Below, in pieces: positions 47,003-54,669 of a stretch of DNA of 64,000 nucleotides; the stretch's first letter is position 1; every line of letters begins with the position of its first letter. A model generated the notes under the pieces. That model ran no database searches, was not told the DNA's origin, and saw only the letters and a program-made list of their open reading frames with translations. The translations under genes and the position numbers were made by a program. This DNA is from Planctomycetota bacterium (GTDB lineage Bacteria > Planctomycetota > UBA8742 > UBA2392), in contig JAHBYA010000001.1 of the NCBI GenBank assembly GCA_019636195.1, forward strand, positions 162,642 through 226,641, given 5' to 3'.

Positions 47003-49261
47003 ATGACCCCTCCCCGCCTTCTAATCGCCCTTTTCACGCTACTGGTTCCCTTTCTGTTCACGTCCCCCGCCGCGCTGGCCGAGGCCGAGCGTGATCCAGT
47101 TGAGTCCGTGGTCCAGCCCGATCTGTTGCCCACCGTGGCTGTGTTGCTGGCGCCGGATGCCGAAGCAGAGAGTGTAGCGGCGGCACACGGCGCGCTGCCG
47201 CGCCATGCGGTCGGCACGTTGGCTGGCTGGTGGTTGATTGAGTTTCCTGACGCCGCAGCCGCAGCCGATGCGCTGCCCGGCCTGATTGCGGATCGACGGG
47301 TTGAGCAGGCGCATGCGCAATTCCGCCGCCTGTTTCAGTATCGCGTGAACGACCCGTTGTTCGGGTCGCAGTGGCACTTGAAGAAGGCAGGCGGCGCGAA
47401 TGTTGACATCAACGCAGAAGGCGCCTGGAACGCTGGCATTACCGGCACAGGCGTGCGGCTGATGATCTGTGACGACTCGCTGGAACACACTCACCCCGAC
47501 ATCGCGGGCAACTACGATGCCGCCAACAGCTACGACTACTCCGACAACGACAGCAACCCAGCCCCCGCCAGCACCAACGAACAGCACGGCACCCCGGTCG
47601 CGGGCATGGCGGCTGCACGCGGCGACAACGGAGTCGGCGTAACGGGCGTGGCCTACACAGCCACACTTTCGGCGATCCGGCTGGACGCCAACTTTCCCGA
47701 TGCGGCGGTGGCTAGCGCGCTCAGCCATGCGCAATCAAGCATCGACGTTTACAGCAACAGCTGGGGCCCGCCCGGCTGGTCCGACCTTGGCACGTTGACG
47801 CGGCAGGCGCTTGAGCAGGGCATCGCCAACGGCCGCGGCGGTAAAGGCTGCATCTATGTGTGGGCCAGCGGCAACGGGCGGTACTGGGACGACAACGCGA
47901 ACAATGACCCGTTTCAGACGTTGCCGGGCACGATCAGCGTGGCGAGCATCGCCCGAGATGGCGCTGTTGCCGACCACAGCGAAAAGGGCGCGTGCATCCT
48001 GGTAGCTGCGCCGGCGGGCGTTTCCAGCGGCGGCATGAGCGGCGCCGGGGGCAACATCGTGACAACGGACCGCACCGGCAGCGCCGGCTACAACGGGCTG
48101 ACTGACCAGGACTACACCAACGCATTCGGGGGGACTTCGGCGAGTTGCCCGACGGTGGCTGGCGTGTGCGCGCTGATCCTGCAGGCCAACCCCAACCTTA
48201 CATGGCGCGATGTGCAGCACATCCTGGTGCGAAGCGCCAACAGCACCAACGGCGTCAACAACAACGGCTGGGTGCAGAACGGCGCAGGCCGACGCGTGCA
48301 CCCGACGCTTGGCTTCGGGTGCGTGGACGCGGGCGCGGCTGTGGCGCTGGCGCAGGGTTGGAGCAACGTCGGAACACGGGTGACTGAGACGACCGCCACG
48401 GACAACGCGGGAGTGGGAGTCGGTGGCATTACGGGGGTCACGCGCAGCCTGTGGTGCAGCAATGACCTTGACCTAGAGCATGTTGAAATCGAAGTGCAGC
48501 TCGCGCACAGCAACTGGTGGGGCCTTGAGATCACGCTGACGTCGCCATCCGGTACCGTGAGCAAGCTTGCCGAACCGTCGGTGTACGGGTCAATGATGGG
48601 CGGGCCGCTTTCGCCTACGGGCGGGGCGTGGACGTTCATGACCGTGCGCAATTGGGACGAGAAGGCCGGCGGCAACTGGACGCTGAACATTCGCGACGCG
48701 GGCGGCACCGGCGGCACGCTGACAAACTGGCGTATGAAGCTGCACGGCACCGGCGGGGCGTTTGTGCCGCCACCGCCGCCTCCGACGCCGACGCCGGCCA
48801 TTACAGTGAACCCGACGCAGCTCTCGCTCATTGCCCCGGACAGTACCACGCCCAGCGCGGTTGCATCCTACAGTGTAAGCGGCGTCAACCTGACGGCGGA
48901 TGTGAGTGTAAGCGCGCCCAGCGGCATTGAGCTGGCTGAAGCCGCCGGCGGGCCATGGCAGGCCGCGCTGAACCTGGCGCAGGCTGGCGGCAATATCAGC
49001 ACGACAGTGTACGTGCGCTTCAACCCGTTGCTGACCGGCGGCGCAAACGCCACCGGGCAAGTGCTCCACACCAGTGCGGGCGCCGCCGACAGGACAGTGC
49101 AGGTTAATGGGGCGGTCGCAGGAAGTGGCGGCGGTGGCGGTGGCAGAAGTGGCTCTGGAAGGTCTTCGGGCGGCGGTTGCGTTGCCACGGGCGGGGGCGG
49201 CGCGTTCTGCTTGGCGCTGTTGATCTTGTGGACGCGTCGGCGGCGCCAGCCGCGCAGCTGA
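47003..49261 (+). CDS. Secreted subtilisin-family (S8, kexin-like) protease with P domain and sorting tail
   Basis: A 752-residue protein. A signal peptide (about 1-29, ending SPAALAEAE) and a propeptide region precede the catalytic domain. Asp is in VRLMICDDSLEHTHPDIAGNY, His in EQHGTPVAGMAA, the oxyanion Asn in WASGNGR, and Ser in GGTSASCPTVAG, the kexin/furin version of S8. A P-domain follows (about 480-590; LEHVEIEVQLAHSNWWGLEITLTSPSG, WTLNIRD), then an Ig-like region. The C-terminus is Gly/Ser-rich, then GGGCVATGGGG, a hydrophobic span and RRRRQPRS, as in the other MYXO-CTERM-like proteins here. GGAG precedes the ATG. Regulated by the sigma-54 promoter upstream (inference). Confidence 0.92.
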   Translation: MTPPRLLIALFTLLVPFLFTSPAALAEAERDPVESVVQPDLLPTVAVLLAPDAEAESVAAAHGALPRHAVGTLAGWWLIEFPDAAAAADALPGLIADRRVEQAHAQFRRLFQYRVNDPLFGSQWHLKKAGGANVDINAEGAWNAGITGTGVRLMICDDSLEHTHPDIAGNYDAANSYDYSDNDSNPAPASTNEQHGTPVAGMAAARGDNGVGVTGVAYTATLSAIRLDANFPDAAVASALSHAQSSIDVYSNSWGPPGWSDLGTLTRQALEQGIANGRGGKGCIYVWASGNGRYWDDNANNDPFQTLPGTISVASIARDGAVADHSEKGACILVAAPAGVSSGGMSGAGGNIVTTDRTGSAGYNGLTDQDYTNAFGGTSASCPTVAGVCALILQANPNLTWRDVQHILVRSANSTNGVNNNGWVQNGAGRRVHPTLGFGCVDAGAAVALAQGWSNVGTRVTETTATDNAGVGVGGITGVTRSLWCSNDLDLEHVEIEVQLAHSNWWGLEITLTSPSGTVSKLAEPSVYGSMMGGPLSPTGGAWTFMTVRNWDEKAGGNWTLNIRDAGGTGGTLTNWRMKLHGTGGAFVPPPPPPTPTPAITVNPTQLSLIAPDSTTPSAVASYSVSGVNLTADVSVSAPSGIELAEAAGGPWQAALNLAQAGGNISTTVYVRFNPLLTGGANATGQVLHTSAGAADRTVQVNGAVAGSGGGGGGRSGSGRSSGGGCVATGGGGAFCLALLILWTRRRRQPRS

Positions 49262-49364
49262 CCCAGGGCAGCATGCGCGTGCCGTGCATGGCGACGGCAT
49301 TGGCCTTCGGCCAGCCGGCCCGTGAATTCGCTATCGCCGAGGACGGCGATGCTACGCAGCGGCG

Positions 49365-50693
49365 CTACTGGGCCGTCGCGAGCTGCAGGTGCTCGGGCGC
49401 TTTGAACTTTCCGGGCTCGGTGGCCGTTTGGCACTTGTGATGCTTGATGTGGTACTCGAACTCGTCACGGAATTTGGCGACGTAGCTTTGTACCGGCATC
49501 ACCAGTGAGTCGGCCAAGAAGCAGATCGTGCGGCCCTTGATCATCACGCACACTTCGTTCAGCATGTCGGCGTCGCCTTCTTTGCCGTGCCCGAACTCGA
49601 TGCGGTGGCACAGCTTCTCCAGCCAGCCCAGCCCTTCGCGGCACGGCGTGCACTGGCCGCAACTTTCGTGGTGGTAAAAGCGCGCGAGGTTCAGCAGCGC
49701 GTTCACGATGCATGTTTCGTCGTTGAAGACGATCATGCCCGCGCTGCCCAGAAAACTGCCGGCTGCGCGAATGCTGTCAAAGTCGGCGGGTGTATCGATC
49801 TGGTCCGGCGTCATGATCGGCATGGAGCTTCCGCCGGGGATGATGCCCTTGATGTTGCCGACAGGGCCGCCCGCGTAGTCGTAAATGATCTCGCGCAGCG
49901 TGGTGCCCAGTGCGACTTCGTACAAGCCGGGCTTCTGCACGTGGCCGCTGACGCAGAACAGCTTGGGGCCGGGTCCGCTTTCGGGGCCGATCTTTTTGAA
50001 CCAGTCGGCGCCGTTGGCGACGATGTGCATGACGCAGGCAATGGTCTCAACGTTGTTGATGATCGTCGGGTAGCGGAAGTAACCCTCGACGGCTGGGAAG
50101 GGCGGCTTGATTTTGGGGTATGCGCGCTGGCCTTCGGCGGCGGACAACAGGCCCGTTTCTTCGCCGCAGATGTAGGCGCCTGCGCCGGTGATGACGGTGA
50201 TATCCAGCTTGAACTTGCCAAGGCCAAGCACATTTTCGCCGAGAATGCCGGCCTTGTAGCACTCATCGACAGCGGCTTGCAGGCGCTTGGCCTCGAGCAC
50301 GAATTCGCCGCGGATGAAAACATAGGCGTGGTGGCTCTGGATTGCCCAGCAGGCGCAGATCATGCTTTCAATCAGGCTGTGCGGGTCGCGGCCCATGATG
50401 GCGCGGTCTTTGAAAGTGCCGGGTTCGCTTTCGTCGGCGTTGACGGCCAGGTAACGCGGCTTGCCGTTTTCGGGCAGGAAGGACCACTTCACGCCGGCTG
50501 GAAAGCCCGCGCCGCCGCGCCCGCGCAGGTTGGACTTCTTGACTTCGTCCACGAGCTGCTTTGGCTCAAAGGACGTGATGGCCTTCTTTGCTGTTTCGTA
50601 GCCGTAGATGCCGCCGCGCTTGCGATAGTGATCAAGCGTCCACGCGTTGGGCTCATTGAAGTACTTGCTGAGGATGGGTTCAAACTTGGCCAT
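49365..50693 (-). CDS. nuoF: NADH-quinone oxidoreductase subunit F (isolated copy)
   Basis: FMN- and 4Fe-4S-containing subunit that accepts electrons from NADH. The 442-residue protein has GRGGAGFPAGVKWSF (NADH site), NADESEPGTFKDR (FMN site), GAGAYICGEETGLL, PPFPA, and the cluster ligands ESCGQCTPCREG with a fourth Cys in GRTICFLAD. I start at ATG 50693 with GGAG upstream. It is not next to nuoE or nuoG; the upstream genes are TPR proteins on the same strand and the downstream gene is on the other strand. It may belong to complex I encoded elsewhere or to another NAD(P)H dehydrogenase such as a hydrogenase or formate dehydrogenase module. Confidence 0.93.
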   Translation of the reverse strand: MAKFEPILSKYFNEPNAWTLDHYRKRGGIYGYETAKKAITSFEPKQLVDEVKKSNLRGRGGAGFPAGVKWSFLPENGKPRYLAVNADESEPGTFKDRAIMGRDPHSLIESMICACWAIQSHHAYVFIRGEFVLEAKRLQAAVDECYKAGILGENVLGLGKFKLDITVITGAGAYICGEETGLLSAAEGQRAYPKIKPPFPAVEGYFRYPTIINNVETIACVMHIVANGADWFKKIGPESGPGPKLFCVSGHVQKPGLYEVALGTTLREIIYDYAGGPVGNIKGIIPGGSSMPIMTPDQIDTPADFDSIRAAGSFLGSAGMIVFNDETCIVNALLNLARFYHHESCGQCTPCREGLGWLEKLCHRIEFGHGKEGDADMLNEVCVMIKGRTICFLADSLVMPVQSYVAKFRDEFEYHIKHHKCQTATEPGKFKAPEHLQLATAQ

Positions 50694-50757
50694 AGGTCGC
50701 TCCGGCGGCAAGTTAGCGTCGGCACGCCCGCAGCGCAACGGACTGCGGCAAGGCTGG

Positions 50758-51186
50758 TCATTGCGCCGTCGCTTCTGCAATGGCAGTGCGCAGGCCGGAC
50801 TCGGTGGTGCCTGTCAGTCCAGCAGGGATGTTGGCTTCAGCGGCCAGGTACAGCGCTTCCAGCCGCCCGGTGCCGCGGCACAAGTTCGCCAGGCTGCGCC
50901 AGTGGGCTGCGGCTGCGGCAGGTTGATAGTCAGACTCGGCGTATCTGGCCGCGATACGCAACCAGCGCTGAAGCCGGGGCGCAATTGCCGAGTTTTCGTT
51001 CGCCGCCTGTTGCAGGTGCGCGACCAGTTCTTGCGAGACCGCGTCGCCAAGCTGCGGGTGCAGGTCCTCCAGGATGTCTGCCGCAAGCAGATGCAGCGAA
51101 CTGCGCGACCCCGGCGACATTAGCTGATACGCGCCATCGCGCAGCAGCGCGTGCCGGAAAAGGTTGGCAATCTCGGCGCAGGTCAT
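50758..51186 (-). CDS. Short STAND/TPR-type fragment paralogous to the upstream gene
   Basis: A 142-residue helical protein that starts abruptly at NLFRHALLRDGAYQL. This block is typical of the region after the NTPase in STAND/adenylate-cyclase-type regulators. It matches the start of the upstream 513-residue protein (YLFRHALLRDAAYEL), and 28 nt of DNA (51137-51164) are identical to 52675-52702. The ATG overlaps the upstream stop (ATGA). With no NTPase domain, it is probably a truncated duplicate; whether it works is unknown. Confidence 0.65.
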   Translation of the reverse strand: MTCAEIANLFRHALLRDGAYQLMSPGSRSSLHLLAADILEDLHPQLGDAVSQELVAHLQQAANENSAIAPRLQRWLRIAARYAESDYQPAAAAAHWRSLANLCRGTGRLEALYLAAEANIPAGLTGTTESGLRTAIAEATAQ

Positions 51187-52724
51187 TCAGGGTTCTCACT
51201 CAGCGGTGAAACTCCATGCTGCTTGCAGATTTCGCTCATTGCGGCCCGGAGCTGCTCGATAAGCGGTTCCGCTTTCGCGCCTTTGAGCAGTTGCAGGCCA
51301 TGCTTCCAGTCGCTGTGCGCGCCATCGAAATCGCGCATTTCAAGCCGCAAAAGACCCCGCGAGGCTTGAAAATACCCTTGAAGCCGGACGTCGGGGTCTT
51401 TCATGTAGTAAGCCAGGCACTTCTCGAACAGCCCGGCAGAAGCGGACAACCGGCCCAGGCGATGCTCGATGATTGCAAGATTCCCCGTGCAGGATGCCAC
51501 GCCGGACTGCAAACCCAGACTCTCGTTGACCCGCAGCGAAGCCAGCAGTGCCTCCTTCGCTTGCGCATAGGCCTTCATGTCGAAGTAGCACACGCCCAGC
51601 GCTGACAGTGCGCTGGCTTCACCGATGCGATCGCCGCACTCCCGCAGGGCCGAAACAGCGCGACTCAGGACCTCTGCCGCGTCTTTTGCGCGACCCTGCT
51701 GGCGCAAGATTCGCGATTCAATCGTAAGTAACTGTGCTTCCTGCCGCCTGTCGCCGCATGCGAGCGTTACAGACCTGGCGGACTTCAATGCTTCCAGGGC
51801 GGTATGGACCTCGCCCATTTCAGCCAGGGTGACGCACAGGCCGGACCACGCGCCGGCTTCCTTTGAACGTTCGCCTGTGCGCTGAAACTGTCGGATGGCG
51901 TAGCGCAACGACTCAATTGCGGCAATTGTATCGCCGGCTCGGCGTTGCCAAACCGACAGGCTTATGCGTGCGTGAGCCTCGGCGCTGGTGTTTCCGTCCT
52001 TTTGGCTGGAGTCAATGATCGCTTGCAGTACTTCAAGCGCCTGAACACGTTCGCCGGTGTGCTGATATGCCTCTGCCAATGTTTGCAGCGCGACCGTTCG
52101 GCCATGGCGGTCGTCTGTTTGACTGAACAGGGCCAACGCTTCGTTCAGTGTCGCGCAAACCTGCTGAGTCGGTGCAATTCTCATCGAGGACACGCCCACG
52201 GCCAGTACTGAAATGGCTTGAAGGTGAGTCTGGCCAAGTCCGGACATCGCTGCGGCTACCTGCTTTGCAAGTGCATTGGCTCCAACAAGGTCACCCATTC
52301 GCCAAAGCACATCGGCAATCTGATAGCGGCAACATTCGCGGCGCACGCCCGACCACAGAAGCTCAAGAGCACGCCAGGCCTCAATGGCAGAATTGAACTG
52401 ATACTGGGCCGTCGAGTACTCTGCGGCACGTTGCAGGTATAGCCGCAGTGCGGCCTGCAGTTCGTTGTCACTGCTAAACGCACCCCGGGCGCACTGAAGA
52501 TGCTGCGCGATCTCAAAGGCGAACGGGTCCGTCGGATGGGGCTGCTTGTTTCGCTGCATCCGCTCCAGGGGCATGGGGTCCGGAGGTCGCCCCCCTAAGC
52601 CGCTTTCAATGAGTTGTGCAGCAAGCATGTGCAGCCGTGCGCGATCGCTGGGTAAGTGCAGTTCATAGGCGGCGTCGCGCAGCAGCGCGTGCCGGAAAAG
52701 GTAGGCGGCTTCAGCACCAATCAT
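51183..52724 (-). CDS. TPR protein resembling the C-terminal part of a STAND regulator
   Basis: A 513-residue protein with no signal peptide. Residues 1-40 carry AYLFRHALLRDAAYELHL ... RLHMLAAQLIE. The rest has tetratricopeptide-type repeats about 40 residues apart (HGRTVALQTLAEAYQHTGERVQALEVLQAI; AGAWSGLCVTLAEMGEVHTALEALKSAR; IGEASALSALGVCYFDMKAYAQAKEALL; SCTGNLAIIEHRLGRLSASAGLF). These segments normally follow an AAA/STAND ATPase, which is absent. A TATAAT box lies 7-12 nt before the chosen ATG (52724), so the mRNA may be leaderless. A TTG at 52754 is an alternative start. Function unknown. Confidence 0.75.
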   Translation of the reverse strand: MIGAEAAYLFRHALLRDAAYELHLPSDRARLHMLAAQLIESGLGGRPPDPMPLERMQRNKQPHPTDPFAFEIAQHLQCARGAFSSDNELQAALRLYLQRAAEYSTAQYQFNSAIEAWRALELLWSGVRRECCRYQIADVLWRMGDLVGANALAKQVAAAMSGLGQTHLQAISVLAVGVSSMRIAPTQQVCATLNEALALFSQTDDRHGRTVALQTLAEAYQHTGERVQALEVLQAIIDSSQKDGNTSAEAHARISLSVWQRRAGDTIAAIESLRYAIRQFQRTGERSKEAGAWSGLCVTLAEMGEVHTALEALKSARSVTLACGDRRQEAQLLTIESRILRQQGRAKDAAEVLSRAVSALRECGDRIGEASALSALGVCYFDMKAYAQAKEALLASLRVNESLGLQSGVASCTGNLAIIEHRLGRLSASAGLFEKCLAYYMKDPDVRLQGYFQASRGLLRLEMRDFDGAHSDWKHGLQLLKGAKAEPLIEQLRAAMSEICKQHGVSPLSENPE

Positions 52725-52767
52725 GGCGAGATTATAGGTTGTGCGCGGCCGCAATGCGTAAAACTGA

Positions 52768-52791
52768 ACGGGCGCCCTTTAGGGCGCCCGT
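52768..52791 (-). terminator. Hairpin after the He_PIG protein gene
   Basis: An 11-bp stem (52768-52778 with 52781-52791; ACGGGCGCCCT) with a 2-nt apparent loop lies 17 nt past the stop on the minus strand and ends near TTTT in that direction. Confidence 0.6.
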
Positions 52792-52808
52792 TTATGCCTG
52801 CTCAAACC

Positions 52809-54038
52809 TTAGCGCCTTCTGCGCAATGCGGGCAACAGCAGCAGTGCCAGCGCGAACAACCCCGCGCCGGGCGCAGCCATGCAGCCGCCACCGCCGCCGC
52901 CGCCTGCCCCACCGGTTCCGCCCGCGCCGCCGCCGGCCCCGGCAATCGACACCGACAGCGTCTTGCTGGCGCTGCCGCCGGCGTCTGTTACCTGCACAGT
53001 GAAGCTGAACAGGCCGGAGCTCGTGGGCGTCCCCGACAGCGTCGTTGATGCCCCCGTGGAAGCCAGGTCGAGATTCAGGCCGGGAGGCAGCGTGCCGCCA
53101 GTCTTGGACCACGCGTAGGGCGCAGTGCCGCCCGCCGAGTTGATCGGCTGGCTGTACGGCGTACCGATCGCCCCGGCAGCGAGGCTGTTCGTGATGATCA
53201 CAATGCCTGAGCCGCCGGCGATCACGCTTATCTGGTAGTTCTGCGTATCAACCTGCACGCCCGAGTCCGCGATGCTTACACTGAAGTTGTGCGTGCCCAC
53301 GTCGCCCGCGGCCGGAGTGCCGGTCAAGGTGGTGGAAAGGCCGGTGGCCGCCGTGTCCAAGGTGAGGAAAGACGGTATGCCGATCCCGCTCCATGTGTAC
53401 GGGCCGGTGCCGCCGGTGGCGCTGATCGTTTCGTTGTAAGCTGCGCCAACTGCCGCGTCATTCAGCGTCGTCGTCGTGATGTTCAGCGGCGTTGCGGCAC
53501 CGCCCACAGTCTGGGTGTTGCCGTTGACGTCGGCGCCCTGCACAGAGCCGTTCTGGATCTGCGGGCATAGGTCGGTGATGATCAGGTCAAAGGTGGCGCC
53601 CGGCGTGGCCCCTGACGCCACGTCAATCGTTACAAGGAACACGGCGCCAGAAGCTGTTCCGCCGAAGGTGTGGGGCGTAGCCGTCATATCAAAATACACC
53701 GCAAAGGCACTGCTGCCCGCCCTTGAGAGTTCGGTGTCGCCGTTGTCAACCAGGCCGTCGGCATTGTTGTCGCGATACAGCGTCAAGCGCGTGAACTCGT
53801 TCGCCCCGGCGGTGCCCGAGTTCTTCACGTGCAGGCCCGTCATTGTGACGGCAGTCCCGGCCGTCAGTGTAAACTGCACACCCGGCCGACCCGTTGCACC
53901 CGGCATTACTGTGGCGGCGGGGGGCGGGTTGGGGCCGTCACTCAAGTTCACGAGCACCACCGGGGGTGTCGTGGATTGCGCTGTCAGCGCTGCGGTTAAG
54001 ACGAACAACGAAAACAACATCAATGTGCGTGCATGCAT
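52809..54038 (-). CDS. Secreted He_PIG (Ig-like) protein with MYXO-CTERM-like tail
   Basis: A 409-residue exported protein. A signal peptide (1-20; TLMLFSLFVLTAALTAQ) is followed by a beta-rich domain with a Ca-loop-like segment LYRDNNADGLVDNGDTEL, then two putative Ig (He_PIG) repeats. These are about 195-285 (GAAYNETISATGGTGPYTW ... LTGTPAAGDVGTHNFSV) and 287-370 (GTPYSQPINSAGGTAPYAW ... LSGTPTSSGLFSFTV). The tail is poly-Gly, GGGCMAAPG, a hydrophobic span and RRRR at the very end, as in MYXO-CTERM proteins. ATG 54038 has GGAGGAG 8 nt upstream. Surface-exposed structural or binding role inferred. Confidence 0.82.
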   Translation of the reverse strand: MHARTLMLFSLFVLTAALTAQSTTPPVVLVNLSDGPNPPPAATVMPGATGRPGVQFTLTAGTAVTMTGLHVKNSGTAGANEFTRLTLYRDNNADGLVDNGDTELSRAGSSAFAVYFDMTATPHTFGGTASGAVFLVTIDVASGATPGATFDLIITDLCPQIQNGSVQGADVNGNTQTVGGAATPLNITTTTLNDAAVGAAYNETISATGGTGPYTWSGIGIPSFLTLDTAATGLSTTLTGTPAAGDVGTHNFSVSIADSGVQVDTQNYQISVIAGGSGIVIITNSLAAGAIGTPYSQPINSAGGTAPYAWSKTGGTLPPGLNLDLASTGASTTLSGTPTSSGLFSFTVQVTDAGGSASKTLSVSIAGAGGGAGGTGGAGGGGGGGCMAAPGAGLFALALLLLPALRRRR

Positions 54039-54310
54039 TGAACGACTCCTCCAAGTCAAAGGCCTCAAAGTGCCATGACCGGTTCCAAGTGATTTCTACG
54101 CATGCCCAGAGATAGAAGCGTGTATAGTCACCACTGTCAGCGGCGCAAGGCATTTTGAAAGATTTTGGATGAGTCAGTCCTGCTCAACGGATGGAGGATT
54201 GACGCAACCGGCAGCGCAGTGAGTACTTGCAAGTGATCCGTTGTTTCCAGCGCTTGGGGGAAATCCCAAGTGACATTCGGTTGTATGGCAGTCGCATGTT
54301 GGTAAACTGC
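54039..54310. other. Intergenic region with hairpin and weak promoter
   Basis: No gene seen. It contains the ribosome-binding site and leader of the minus-strand He_PIG gene, an inverted repeat CTTGGG-N6-CCCAAG (54253-54270), and a weak plus-strand promoter candidate TTGTAT-N16-TAAACT (54281-54308) that would start transcription near 54315, at the putative RNA. Confidence 0.4.
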
Positions 54311-54591
54311 TAGTAGTCCGCAGTTTGACCTTCGGGTCAGCGGAGCGCGCAATCACGGGCAAGTGCTGGACCTTTCAGGTCCGCTAACCCCGCGCGGTCC
54401 CCTGCGGTTTACAGATACGTCGAACTTTGTGGATGCCTAGCGGCCCTAAGGCCGAGAAGTAAGCAACGCGAATGGGCAGTACCCGACAGTACCGTCGGCA
54501 TGCACAAGTCGCCCAAACTGCACGGGCGGCTTGGTTCGCCACTTTCGCTGCCAGCCCGCAACTTTGGCTGGGACCGCCGGTTTTTTCGGCG
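54311..54591 (+). ncRNA. Putative structured RNA upstream of rny
   Basis: About 280 nt without a gene but rich in pairing. There is a UUCG-capped GACC/GGUC hairpin (54327-54338) and a GGACC/GGUCC hairpin (54368-54382). A long-range helix joins 54421-54437 to 54497-54511 (14 bp with two bulges and one mismatch) and is extended outward by GCGGUUU/AAACUGC (54404-54410 with 54515-54521). CCAGCC/GGCUGG (54551-54571) and a U6 run (54581-54586) follow. A second GCAGUUU (54320-54326) could replace one arm. It could be a 6S-like RNA, since 6S genes often sit in the zapA/ygfA neighbourhood, or a long rny leader. I cannot assign a class. Confidence 0.4.
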
Positions 54592-54669
54592 ACGTAGGCG
54601 CCATGAAGCGACGTACCTCGCCCGCCCCGATTGGGCGGATCCGCCCCACCGGGGGCAAGGAGGAACGTC

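Noticed and set aside
54421..54475. Short words resembling the 5' end of 23S rRNA (GTGGATGCCT, GAATGGG)
   Set aside because: Only a few words match, there is no downstream rRNA sequence, and the spacing is wrong. The same bases fit a local helix in the candidate RNA.
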